DNA of 35,179 nt from Chloroflexota bacterium (GTDB lineage Bacteria; Chloroflexota; Ktedonobacteria; Ktedonobacterales; Ktedonobacteraceae), in NCBI GenBank assembly GCA_902812455.1, contig CADDZH010000052.1, positions 1 through 35,179 on the forward strand, given 5' to 3'. The notes under the pieces were generated by a model. It had not been told where the DNA came from. It worked only from the letters and a program-made list of their open reading frames with translations, and did not search any database. Below, piece by piece: positions 24,768 to 32,988 of the stretch. How positions within the stretch are numbered: the stretch's first letter is position 1; each line of letters begins with the position of its first letter. A program made the position numbers and the translations under genes.

Positions 24768-26438
24768 GTGGGGAAGTCACTGGTATCGTTCGATACCAAC
24801 CACATCAAGCAATACGTCTTTGCCACCGACAAATTGCGTGAGATTCGTGGTGGTAGCTCTATTCTAGATAACCTCAATCGCGAGGGCATGAGAACCCTTG
24901 CAGAGGAGTACCAGGCTGAGCAGGTCTACGCAAATGGTGGCAGTGGGATGTTCCTCATTGACTCCGATAAGGCAGAAACCTTTGGCAAAGCCGTGCAACG
25001 CATGTACCATGAAGGCACTGGCGGAGGCGCGTCGATCACCTATGCAATACAGGTGCTACCGGCTGATATCACAACGATAGAGGATGCAAAAGCTATTGGC
25101 TCCTATCGTGATGCCCTCGGCTGGCGCTTGCGCGAACAAAAACAGATTCCGCCGAAAATGATTTCGTTCGCTACTCATCCATTCATGCGTCCTTGCGATT
25201 CTTGCGGCGTCTTCTATGCCAGTCCTGAGCAGGAAGAAACCCCACGCGATCCTGGTGAGCAGGGGAGTCTCTTTTGTGAAAGCTGTCAAGAAAAACGACG
25301 ACGCGATAAAGAAGTCAAGGATTTCATCGAAGATGTCGAAGCTAACAGGCGGGCGCGGGAGGTCGATCACTTATGGAGTTATGTCATACAAACACTGCGA
25401 GACAACGGGTATGATGTACCCCCTGGAACGGAGCGCCCCAATGACTTCAACGTTTTCAGTACCTTCAAGAGTGGCAAGGATTACCTTGCGCTGATCTATG
25501 CTGATGCGAATGGCATGGGGAAGGCATTCGACGCCTGTAAGGGATTGCCGGAATATCGTGATCTCGCCACAGATGTTGATAAGGCCATCTATAATGCTGT
25601 CTGCATGGCCATTAGTGCGCATTTGAAAATTAGTGATCACGTAAAGGATAGCGCGGCTGTTAAAGAGCGGATATTCCCATTCGATATCCTGATGATGGGC
25701 GGCGACGATGTATTGATGGTAACTCCAGCTAGTGCTGCTCTCGATGTGGCGATGACACTTGAGAGGACTTTTCGCGAGCTTACACAGGAGCTTACAGGAA
25801 AAAAGTATACCCTTTCCGTAGGCGTTGTACTGGCTCCAATCAAATATCCATTCAGATTACTGGAAAGCCTGGCAACGACGACACTGAAGTTTGCCAAAGA
25901 TGATGGCAATGGAGAGCCACGCATCAACTTTGTCACTGTTGCGGGTAGCGCGGGCGAGACATTTGAGAAAGCTTTTGCTGCATTGCATACGCCCGCGAAA
26001 GAGAACGGCCACCTGGCTGACAAGCAGTTTTTTGCAACCCTGCGCCCGTATAAGCCTCAACACCTGGAACGCTTGCTTGTTGCGATTCGCAAAGGCCGAG
26101 GGCAGCGGCTGGGTCGCACGAAACTGCACCAGATGCGCGAGGCGATCATGAAGAAGAACCTGACCACTTCACTCAGCGAGAGCCGCGCCGTGCTGAGAAA
26201 CTGGACGAATGCCCAGCGAGACTATGTGATTCAAGCGATGCATGACCTTACCAACCTGTACCTGGACGAGGCCCTAAATAGCCACGATCCCGAAGCCATG
26301 CAGTTCAATCGGCCATTCCCCTGGTTCGAGAGCAAGGAGAAAAAAAAGCCTGTAATCTATCGCACGCCGCTGCTGGACTTCATTGAGTTGTACGATTTCG
26401 TGTCTGGAGAGGAGGCCGCTGATGGGGGAACGCACTGA
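24768..26438 (+). CDS. cas10: Type III CRISPR Cas10, HD-less, with intact GGDD
   Basis: The 556-residue protein begins directly with a first palm-like domain (SLVSFDTNHIKQYVFATDKL, then REIRGGSSILDNLN). A four-cysteine zinc site follows (C143, C146, C170, C173). The second palm domain has YLALIYADANGMGKAF and the catalytic MMGGDDVLMV (GGDD 311-314). A C-terminal helical domain completes it. The N-terminal HD nuclease of many Cas10 proteins is missing; the start with GGAGG and GTG leaves no room for it. Palm GGDD converts ATP to cyclic oligoadenylates when target RNA is bound, so signalling should be intact. It forms the large subunit of the interference complex. It overlaps the next gene by 17 bases. 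Confidence 0.92.
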   Translation: MGKSLVSFDTNHIKQYVFATDKLREIRGGSSILDNLNREGMRTLAEEYQAEQVYANGGSGMFLIDSDKAETFGKAVQRMYHEGTGGGASITYAIQVLPADITTIEDAKAIGSYRDALGWRLREQKQIPPKMISFATHPFMRPCDSCGVFYASPEQEETPRDPGEQGSLFCESCQEKRRRDKEVKDFIEDVEANRRAREVDHLWSYVIQTLRDNGYDVPPGTERPNDFNVFSTFKSGKDYLALIYADANGMGKAFDACKGLPEYRDLATDVDKAIYNAVCMAISAHLKISDHVKDSAAVKERIFPFDILMMGGDDVLMVTPASAALDVAMTLERTFRELTQELTGKKYTLSVGVVLAPIKYPFRLLESLATTTLKFAKDDGNGEPRINFVTVAGSAGETFEKAFAALHTPAKENGHLADKQFFATLRPYKPQHLERLLVAIRKGRGQRLGRTKLHQMREAIMKKNLTTSLSESRAVLRNWTNAQRDYVIQAMHDLTNLYLDEALNSHDPEAMQFNRPFPWFESKEKKKPVIYRTPLLDFIELYDFVSGEEAADGGTH

Positions 26439-27192
26439 TCACATTCGCATTCTGTATGATCTTGTGTTTCAGGCGCCATTTCACTGCGGCACTGGCATTC
26501 GCGCGGGGCTGATTGACCGCACCATTGTCGAAGATAGCCAGGGATTCCTCTATGTGCCTGCAACAACCTTCAAGGGAGTAGTGCGTGACCACTGCGAGCG
26601 CCTCGCTCTGCTGTATACTGGGGGCGATACACTTGATAGGCGGCTGATAAGCCCTCACGATCAGGAAGCTGCTTTGTCTGACCTGAGCGGCTCACTGACC
26701 ATGATCACACGCATCTTTGGATCGCCCTTTTATCCTGGCACGCTCTCCTTTGATGATGCTCGACAGGATAAGGAAGAGAAAAAGCGCTTCGAGAGCCAGG
26801 ACGGAAAACCTCGTTACCTGGCAAACCAGAAAGACGTGTACACCCAGGTTCGCCTGGATCGCCCGACACGCACGGCAGTTGAGGGCGCCCTTTATACCAG
26901 CGAGTTCGGCACGCGCGGCCTCACATTTCACGGCGATATTACCGGCTCACTGACGTGTTTTGCGATAGACGAGCAGGATGCCAGCAAGCCCACATACTCC
27001 TTGCTGCTCCTGCTGGCTGGCCTGCGGTTTGTTGAGCGCCTTGGTGGCAACAAATCGACGGGCAAGGGCAAGTGCGAGTGCAAGATCACACGCGTTGAAG
27101 TCAATGGCTCTCAACAAGCGTGGGAAGCCTGGCTCAGTGATCTGAGCGCGCTCGCATACTATACGCTAGCGGCAGGAGGTAGGCAGGCATGA
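26422..27192 (+). CDS. Csm3-like Cas7 RAMP subunit (first)
   Basis: The 256-residue RAMP protein has the Cas7 pattern: LYDLVFQAPFHCGTG at the N-terminus, YVPATTFKGVVRDH (the PGSSLKG-type motif), and FGTRGLTFHGDI and GGNKSTGKGKCE, the glycine-rich loop near the C-terminus. D32 in GLIDRTIVED is positioned like the catalytic aspartate of Csm3, so it might cut target RNA. Its place as first gene after cas10 suggests the Cas7 next to Cas10 in the complex. I chose the ATG at 26422 with GGAGG six bases upstream; an upstream TTG in the frame lies inside cas10. Its stop overlaps csx10 as ATGA. Confidence 0.82.
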   Translation: MGERTDHIRILYDLVFQAPFHCGTGIRAGLIDRTIVEDSQGFLYVPATTFKGVVRDHCERLALLYTGGDTLDRRLISPHDQEAALSDLSGSLTMITRIFGSPFYPGTLSFDDARQDKEEKKRFESQDGKPRYLANQKDVYTQVRLDRPTRTAVEGALYTSEFGTRGLTFHGDITGSLTCFAIDEQDASKPTYSLLLLLAGLRFVERLGGNKSTGKGKCECKITRVEVNGSQQAWEAWLSDLSALAYYTLAAGGRQA

Positions 27193-28463
27193 AACATATG
27201 GCAATTTCTCTTGAGACGCTTTCACCGCTAGCTATCCGCGCCGATCATGCACCGGGCGGTATGGCAACTATGCCATACATCCCCGGCAGCACACTCCTGG
27301 GCGGCCTCGCAGCAGCGCATCGCCGGTTGCGTGGCGAACAGGAAGAGGAGTTTGAGCGATGGTTTACGCACAGTCAGATGCTGTACCCAAACCTGTATCC
27401 TGCTGCCTTTAAAGATGATACAACCTCATCGTTGCCTGTCTATCCTGTGCCCAGGACAGCACAAAGCTGTAAGCGCCACAGGGGCTTCTTGCCAGAGAAA
27501 CCTGAAGAAGAGGATAAGGAATATCATGGCGTGCGCGATACACTGTTTGACTGGGCAGTGTATGAACTCGTCAAGCAGCAGAAAGACGACACAATAGCAA
27601 CCAAAGTATTGGAGTCATGCGAAGTTTGTCCAAAATGTGGCGAAGCGATGGATCACTTTGATGGGTACTACTGGCATGATCCACTTGAGCCAGAGCGTTT
27701 TCATGCAGCGAGCGTTGATAGCCGCAAACGACTCCGCACGCATACAGGTATTAATCGCGCACTGGGCAGTGTCCAGGAAGACATTCTCTACAACAGGCAA
27801 GTATTCGAGGAGAATGTGCTCTTCTGGGGAGAACTGCGGCTGCCAGATGATCAGGATAGCGAGGGCTTCAGGAAGTTTCTAGAAGATGCAGTTTCGGCTG
27901 GCCTTGTACGGCTCGGCACGGCTCGCTCACGTGGCATGGGCAAGGTTGCCCTCAGCGCGAAGGAAATAGAGCCAGAAGAAGATTCACATGCGCAGTTCAA
28001 GACGCGCCTGCTGAACTTTGATCACGAACTGAGGAGTTATATGCAGAGCAAGATGCAGGCAATGGGGATCAACTCGCCGCAACTCGCGCCGTTCTATGTG
28101 GCTGTAACGCTGCATTCGCCTGTCATTCTCTGCGATGATGGCCTGCGTTACTACGGCACAATCGATGGCAAGACGCTGGGGCGCTGCGCTCACTTGTCTT
28201 CCTCGCCGTTTGAGCGTATCTTTCAGGTGGCCGGCATGCAGCGTGTACTCGGATGGAGTGATCTCTGGGGAATGCCGCGTGAGCACGAATTTGCTATCGA
28301 GACGGGCTCAGTGTTCCTGTATGCCTGCAATGTGGAACCGGATGACCCTCTCTTCGACGCGCTCTATGGCCTGGAAGAGCAAGGAATTGGGAGGCGCAAA
28401 GTGGAAGGGTATGGACGTATTCTTTTCTCTGACCCATTCCATCTGGAGGTGAAGTTGCGATGA
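27189..28463 (+). CDS. csx10: Csx10-like Cas5/Cas7 RAMP of type III-D
   Basis: The 424-residue protein starts with AISLETLSPLAIRAD and YIPGSTLLGGLAAAHRR. It contains KRLRTHTGINRALGSVQEDI (about 180-199), the Csx10 signature. Two RAMP halves are visible: the first ends in LGTARSRGMGKV, the second in GLEEQGIGRRKVEGYGRI. Csx10 acts as the Cas5-like subunit that caps the crRNA 5' handle in III-D complexes and is the best marker for this subtype. An insertion near residues 94-150 carries C94 and the CEVCPKC cluster (C144, C147, C150), which could bind zinc. Start and stop both overlap neighbours as ATGA, so dosage is tightly coupled with the small helical genes that follow. Confidence 0.82.
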   Translation: MKHMAISLETLSPLAIRADHAPGGMATMPYIPGSTLLGGLAAAHRRLRGEQEEEFERWFTHSQMLYPNLYPAAFKDDTTSSLPVYPVPRTAQSCKRHRGFLPEKPEEEDKEYHGVRDTLFDWAVYELVKQQKDDTIATKVLESCEVCPKCGEAMDHFDGYYWHDPLEPERFHAASVDSRKRLRTHTGINRALGSVQEDILYNRQVFEENVLFWGELRLPDDQDSEGFRKFLEDAVSAGLVRLGTARSRGMGKVALSAKEIEPEEDSHAQFKTRLLNFDHELRSYMQSKMQAMGINSPQLAPFYVAVTLHSPVILCDDGLRYYGTIDGKTLGRCAHLSSSPFERIFQVAGMQRVLGWSDLWGMPREHEFAIETGSVFLYACNVEPDDPLFDALYGLEEQGIGRRKVEGYGRILFSDPFHLEVKLR

Positions 28464-28942
28464 GCACAGATCAGAAAAAACTTGATGACGCAATAAAGAT
28501 TGCGCGCGAAGTCGCTTCTCAGGCTGAGGTATTATATTCTGACGCCACGAGGCTTGGTGATCATGCCGCGCGCGCGTTTGGTGGCGAGGAGAGACGCCGC
28601 TCGCAGATGACTGGCCTGGAAACGATTGCCAATAGCACATTCAAAACCACCGACATTTTCGACTACGTTAAAAAGCAGACCGCGCGTCACAAAGGATGGC
28701 AACATAGGGAAGGCGAAGGCGGTGAACGTTTTGGTGAGCGTCTATTGCAGCAGTTGCAGGGAGAGCTTGCGAACAGGGCACGTGCTATCGCTGACAGGCT
28801 CAGGATTGGTGATACAACGGACGAAGATAAGCAAAAACGACGCCACATCCACCTGCTCCTCATGCGCCAGTTTATTCGCCAGATGGTGGTGCAGTACGAG
28901 TATAAGGCTGAACTTGATAAGGGACGCAGGGGAGGACGCTAA
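28460..28942 (+). CDS. Small helical protein in the Cas11 position (A)
   Basis: The 160-residue protein is nearly all helical and strongly charged. The N-terminal half is LDDAIKIAREVASQAEVLY, the middle has TFKTTDIFDYVKKQTARH, and the C-terminal half is RRHIHLLLMRQFIRQMVVQY. No cysteine, signal peptide or known catalytic motif is seen. No family is recognised with confidence. Its place between csx10 and the next small helical gene, coupled by ATGA and TAATG overlaps, makes it a likely small subunit or helper of the effector complex. It may be one of two Cas11-type proteins here. How sure: gene real, function weak. Confidence 0.6.
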   Translation: MSTDQKKLDDAIKIAREVASQAEVLYSDATRLGDHAARAFGGEERRRSQMTGLETIANSTFKTTDIFDYVKKQTARHKGWQHREGEGGERFGERLLQQLQGELANRARAIADRLRIGDTTDEDKQKRRHIHLLLMRQFIRQMVVQYEYKAELDKGRRGGR

Positions 28943-29370
28943 TGCTCACGGTAGCACAGGAACAGAAGATATCGCTCCTGAGTGACTCAGCATTGTACAC
29001 AGAAGCGGTAGAGTTCATGAGGCATCTCTTGCACGACCTACGCAGTTCACCCATTCCTACGAGCCAGATCATGGGCCTGCTGAACGTTTCTCGCATCGGG
29101 AATTTTGGCCAGATCTATAACTTTGTTGTCCACCAGCGCGACCGCGATTGGCCAGGGTCGAAAAAAGCTATCAAAATCTTTTACACGGAGTTGGAGAAAG
29201 TTCTGGCGGAGAAGAGGCGCTCGATAGCTCGCTCTGATCTATTGACGACTGGGTTGGATGCCCGGAAGGCCAACCAGGAAAAAGATGAACTGCTGGCGGC
29301 ATTAGCACGCGAGTACATCCAGCACCTTGTTGCTGAAAATATCTACCAGGAAGCTCTGCGCCAGGGATAG
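28942..29370 (+). CDS. Csm2/Cas11-like small subunit (B)
   Basis: The 142-residue helical protein contains PIPTSQIMGLLNVSRIGNF, similar to the ITTSQIRKxL core of Csm2 proteins, followed by QIYNFVVHQRDRDWPGSKKA. The rest is amphipathic helices. Csm2/Cas11 subunits line the belly of type III complexes and contact the target RNA; no catalysis is expected. It starts at an ATG that overlaps the previous stop by one base (TAATG), and the next gene begins 33 bases later with its own GAGG site. The family call rests on one motif and on position. Confidence 0.6.
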   Translation: MLTVAQEQKISLLSDSALYTEAVEFMRHLLHDLRSSPIPTSQIMGLLNVSRIGNFGQIYNFVVHQRDRDWPGSKKAIKIFYTELEKVLAEKRRSIARSDLLTTGLDARKANQEKDELLAALAREYIQHLVAENIYQEALRQG

Positions 29371-29403
29371 GTACAGGCGCAACGAATAGGAGATGAGGCA
29401 GCT

Positions 29404-30282
29404 ATGATAGACTTGCAGAATCGTTACCGGCTACAGAATCGCTATCTCTTCAAGGGGCAGCTTGTCATGCAGACAGCGCTTCATATTGGCGGTGGTGAAT
29501 TCACCCTTAGCCCCAGCGATAGCCCAGTTATACGCACGCAGGCAGAAATACCATTTATCCCTGGTTCGAGTTTTAAGGGGGCGTTACGCAGTACCGTAGA
29601 GAAGCTCATACCCATGCTTCCTCCTGATAAGGGGTTCAGAACATGTAGCCTGATCGAGATCAGTAGAAAAGAGTTTGAGGGGATGAGCAAAGAGCAGCGC
29701 CGCTCAATCTGTCCCACCGTTCGCCAGTGGGATATTGTGCAGCAGCGCCGCGATGATCCAGAACATGCTGATGAGATTATGAACAATGCGCTAGAAGCGC
29801 TGTGCGACACTTGTCGCCTGTTTGGCTCGCCCTATGCTGCCTCGCGTGTGAACATCAGCGATCTCTACATGCCTGTTGATAAGGAGAGTGATATCGTCCA
29901 GATTCGTGATGGCGTTGCCATTGACCGCGATAGCGAGCGTGCCAGGGAAGGTCTGAAGTACGATTTTGAAGTTGTGCCTGTAGGGGCGACGTTTGACCTG
30001 GAGATCACACTGGAAAATGCAACAGATCGTGATCTGCAGTTGCTCTGTATGGGGCTGAGCGAGTACATGCACGGCTTCGGCGTTATTGGCGGCAAGCGTT
30101 CGCGCGGCCTAGGAGCCTGCAAGCTGGAGAACTTGCAGGTGTACGCACTTCAACTGGATGTAGATGAACCGGCGCGCAGCGAGCGGCTCCGCGACTATCT
30201 CCTTCGTCGCAAATTCTCATCTGTTGAGGCAGGCGAGTCGTTTCTCGAAGGGGCAATTTCTTCTATCTTTGAGCGGAGGTAA
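29404..30282 (+). CDS. Csm3-like Cas7 RAMP subunit (second)
   Basis: The 292-residue protein is the closest here to classical Csm3. LHIGGGEFTLSPSDSPVIR is followed by IPFIPGSSFKGALRS, then ALCDTCRLFGSPYAASRVNI, RDGVAIDRDSERAREG and GGKRSRGLGACKLE. D39 in SPSDSPVIR sits where the Csm3 target-RNA-cutting aspartate lies. The CDTCRLFGS segment holds two cysteines that are common in these RAMPs. In the complex it would form the backbone along the crRNA. GAGG about seven bases before the ATG supports the start. The stop is five bases before the next Cas7 gene. Confidence 0.85.
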   Translation: MIDLQNRYRLQNRYLFKGQLVMQTALHIGGGEFTLSPSDSPVIRTQAEIPFIPGSSFKGALRSTVEKLIPMLPPDKGFRTCSLIEISRKEFEGMSKEQRRSICPTVRQWDIVQQRRDDPEHADEIMNNALEALCDTCRLFGSPYAASRVNISDLYMPVDKESDIVQIRDGVAIDRDSERAREGLKYDFEVVPVGATFDLEITLENATDRDLQLLCMGLSEYMHGFGVIGGKRSRGLGACKLENLQVYALQLDVDEPARSERLRDYLLRRKFSSVEAGESFLEGAISSIFERR

Positions 30283-30286
30283 ATAT

Positions 30287-31255
30287 ATGTTGAAGAAGCT
30301 GGTCAACGAAGCACTTTTTACGCTGAGGATCACAACGACGGGACCGCTGCTGATCAAGTCGGGCCAGGCTACTGTGATCGGACCTGATATGACGCCGGTG
30401 CTGACCTGGCGCAATGGCAAGCAGGAAGTCTTTGTTCCGGGCAGTTCGCTGAAAGGCGTATTCCGCAGTCACACTGAGAAGATCGTATGCAGCCTGAAGC
30501 CGCAGGTAGTATGTTATCCGTTTGCCGGTGGAGGGCGCCAGCACCCACAAGAGTATCGTTTCTCCTGTGGGGAGACATTCAACCGGCTTTCGAGAGGTGA
30601 CAAGAAGCTTGAGGATGATACCAGCTACGTCTATGCAAACTCATGCCCGGCGTGCCGCCTCTTCGGCTCGACGTGGTTTATCGGTAGGGTTGCTATCAGC
30701 GATGCTTACCTGATGACGCAGGGAGTGACGGAACAGCGCGATGGTGTAGGTATCGATCGCCTGACTGGAGGAGCGTATCCGGGAGCAAAGTTCGAGCTAG
30801 CAGTGGTGAGTGCGGGCGCAAGTTTTGAGGCGAAGGTTCATTTGCGGAATTTTGAGGTCTGGCAGTTGGGGATGCTGTTCGCCGTCATACAAGATATGGA
30901 GGATGGTTTGATCCGTCTGGGGTCAGGGCGCTCGCGCGGTCTGGGAAGCGTCACAGCCGCTACCGGCGAGGGGGGTGTGATGTTCAACAGTACGCGCGGC
31001 ACTGCCGAGCCGGATGGCGAGCTGTGGGGGCTGGGACGCTGGCTCAATGATGGCAGCTACGGCACGCGCAAGGATGATCTTCTCAAGCTGAGCACACCGG
31101 TAGCGCATAGCGAGAAGGGGATTCGGCGCACACGCACACTGACAGGCAACATCCTTAGCGAGCTACGCGATGCATCTATCGAACAATTCGTCCAGAGCAT
31201 GCTGGCCTGGGAACCCCCGGCAGCAGAATTGACACGAGCCGGTGCTCGCCAGTAA
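30287..31255 (+). CDS. Csm3-like Cas7 RAMP subunit (third)
   Basis: The 322-residue protein repeats the Csm3 layout: LLIKSGQATVIGPDMTPVLT, VFVPGSSLKGVFRSHTEK, a SCPACRLFGSTWFIGRVAI segment and LGSGRSRGLGSVTA. D34 in IGPDMTPV could be a third catalytic aspartate. The last about 85 residues (after the glycine-rich loop) are extra and mostly helical. I chose the ATG at 30287 with GGAGG eight bases upstream; a long in-frame extension lies inside the previous gene. Like the previous subunit it is probably a backbone component, but each may occupy a fixed position because the three differ so much. Confidence 0.83.
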   Translation: MLKKLVNEALFTLRITTTGPLLIKSGQATVIGPDMTPVLTWRNGKQEVFVPGSSLKGVFRSHTEKIVCSLKPQVVCYPFAGGGRQHPQEYRFSCGETFNRLSRGDKKLEDDTSYVYANSCPACRLFGSTWFIGRVAISDAYLMTQGVTEQRDGVGIDRLTGGAYPGAKFELAVVSAGASFEAKVHLRNFEVWQLGMLFAVIQDMEDGLIRLGSGRSRGLGSVTAATGEGGVMFNSTRGTAEPDGELWGLGRWLNDGSYGTRKDDLLKLSTPVAHSEKGIRRTRTLTGNILSELRDASIEQFVQSMLAWEPPAAELTRAGARQ

Positions 31256-31268
31256 CAGGAGGAGCTGT

Positions 31269-31823
31269 ATGACCACAGAATGGCTGGCGACTGGCGAGGT
31301 CGCTGATATCACCCACCTGATTGCCGAATGGTCCATCCCCGCCGGTGCGCTGTTCCTGGGCGAGCAGCAGCCTGCACGCTTCCTCATGAAGGATGAGCAG
31401 AGCGCTCTGCTCATCTTTGTCCCTTTTGAGCAGACTTTGCCGTTTTCAACCTACACCTCGGGGCGCATCTTCCATCGTGATTTCGAACTGCGTTGGCAAC
31501 AGGACGAAGATGGCACGCATGTTGTCTACCTGGGCACTCGCGATCATTGCCCGCTATCGCTCCAGAAAGTTCAAGAAGTTGAGATATCGTCCACGCGCGC
31601 TTACTATCTCTTTGGAGAGCGTGTGGGGGCCAAAAGGGCAGAAGAAATCGGAGAGCCGGTGCGGGAAGGAGATTATATTGAGGTGCGCGTGCCGCGCCTG
31701 CTGCGCTACCCCATCCAGAGCACAAAGCCGCGTGTAACATTGCGCGTCTGCGAAAGTATCGACAAGCTGACAGGCGAGGTAATATACTATCGCTTTCAGG
31801 GAATAGAGGAGGCCGCAGGATGA
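31269..31823 (+). CDS. Csx19-like type III-D associated protein
   Basis: The 184-residue protein contains ARFLMKDEQSALLIFV, YYLFGERVG and EVRVPRLLRYPIQ, and ends in a RVCESIDKLTGEVIYYRF-type strand pair. I relate these to the Csx19 (TIGR03984) family of III-D loci, which in known complexes sits near the 5' end of the crRNA. The match is by general pattern and by position after Csm3-like genes, not by a strong signature. The ATG at 31269 has AGGAGG upstream. Its stop overlaps the Csm5-like gene as ATGA. If it is not Csx19 it is still almost surely a subunit, because it is coupled on its 3' side. Confidence 0.6.
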   Translation: MTTEWLATGEVADITHLIAEWSIPAGALFLGEQQPARFLMKDEQSALLIFVPFEQTLPFSTYTSGRIFHRDFELRWQQDEDGTHVVYLGTRDHCPLSLQKVQEVEISSTRAYYLFGERVGAKRAEEIGEPVREGDYIEVRVPRLLRYPIQSTKPRVTLRVCESIDKLTGEVIYYRFQGIEEAAG

Positions 31824-32953
31824 ATCCGTATGATTTCGTGCGTATCGCTTGGAATCGCTCACCTGAACGTCGCGAGCCAATCTGGCACAATCGCTTCATT
31901 GCTCAAGATCAGCATCCTCTCTACACCGGCTCTATTGAGGTTGATATCTATGCCGAGACGCCCATCTTTGTGCCGGAACGCGCGAGCGAAAGAGCGTTTG
32001 ATCCCAGGCAGCCGATGCAATTCATGAAAAACGGCCGTGGTGAATACATTATTTCTGGCAGTTCACTTAAGGGGATGCTACGCACCATTGGCGAGGCTTT
32101 GGGCAACGGCTGCCTCACATTGTTCTCCGGTGAGTATGAGCAGCATCGCGTTCATTATGACCGCAAAGTTCCAGATGCGTTTCGCCATTGCCAGCGTAAT
32201 GATAGACTGTGCATCACATGCCGCACGTTTGGGATGCTAAGTGGTCGTTCAGTTTTTCTCGGTAAGGTGAACATTGGTGATGCGGCTGTCTATCCTGATA
32301 GAGTCTATCCCTACGACAGAGCTATCTATACTAAGCCGTTAATGGAGCCCAAGCCACGCCACAAGAGCTTCTATCTCGATGAGTCTGAGGAGCATATCGC
32401 CGGCCGCAAATTTTACTTCCATCACTCGCCAGATTATGAACCATTGACCGATGATCGCCTGCGCTACTCGAACAACCAACTGCTGAATCGCTACATCCTA
32501 CCCTTAGATAGAGAGACAGGCTTTCATTTTCGCGTGGACTTTACCAATCTGGAAAAGGATGAGTTTGGGATGCTGCTGTATGCCCTCATTCTGGAAAAAG
32601 ATATGCGCCACAAAATTGGTTATGCAAAACCGCTGGGCCTGGGCTCCATAGAGCTTGTTCCCACGCGCATGAAGCTCGTTGATTTCGGTGCGCGCTATGT
32701 TCCAGGGCACAGAGGGGGAAGCATGCAAACATTTGAGGGTGATGATCTCTGGAACGCCATCTATAGCCACGTTGATCAGTTTAAAGAACATCAGCTTGTT
32801 AAAGAAGCGCTCGACGATCTCCAGCGCATCTGGAAATGGCCGCCTGATCCTAATGCTGACTACTACTATCCAAGCAAGCGAGACTGGTTCGATACGCCCG
32901 CCAGTCGTGGCAAACGAATCGCCGATACATGGGATGTTCCTCCACAAAGATAG
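31820..32953 (+). CDS. Csm5-like Cas7 RAMP subunit (fourth)
   Basis: The 377-residue RAMP has IEVDIYAETPIFVPE, YIISGSSLKGMLRTIGEAL, LCITCRTFGMLSGRSVFLGKV and NIGDA, then KIGYAKPLGLGSIELVP as the glycine-rich loop. There is a long C-terminal helical tail with WFDTPASRGKRIADTWD. The catalytic aspartate position after the first strand is not obvious, so it is probably non-cutting. Its place at the end of the subunit genes fits the Csm5-like subunit that caps the 3' end of the crRNA. Start is coupled to the previous gene by ATGA. The next gene begins 35 bases later with its own AGGAAAGGAG site. Confidence 0.8.
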   Translation: MNPYDFVRIAWNRSPERREPIWHNRFIAQDQHPLYTGSIEVDIYAETPIFVPERASERAFDPRQPMQFMKNGRGEYIISGSSLKGMLRTIGEALGNGCLTLFSGEYEQHRVHYDRKVPDAFRHCQRNDRLCITCRTFGMLSGRSVFLGKVNIGDAAVYPDRVYPYDRAIYTKPLMEPKPRHKSFYLDESEEHIAGRKFYFHHSPDYEPLTDDRLRYSNNQLLNRYILPLDRETGFHFRVDFTNLEKDEFGMLLYALILEKDMRHKIGYAKPLGLGSIELVPTRMKLVDFGARYVPGHRGGSMQTFEGDDLWNAIYSHVDQFKEHQLVKEALDDLQRIWKWPPDPNADYYYPSKRDWFDTPASRGKRIADTWDVPPQR

Positions 32954-32988
32954 TGAATGCATAGTACGGCAGGAAAGGAGCGCCGTTC

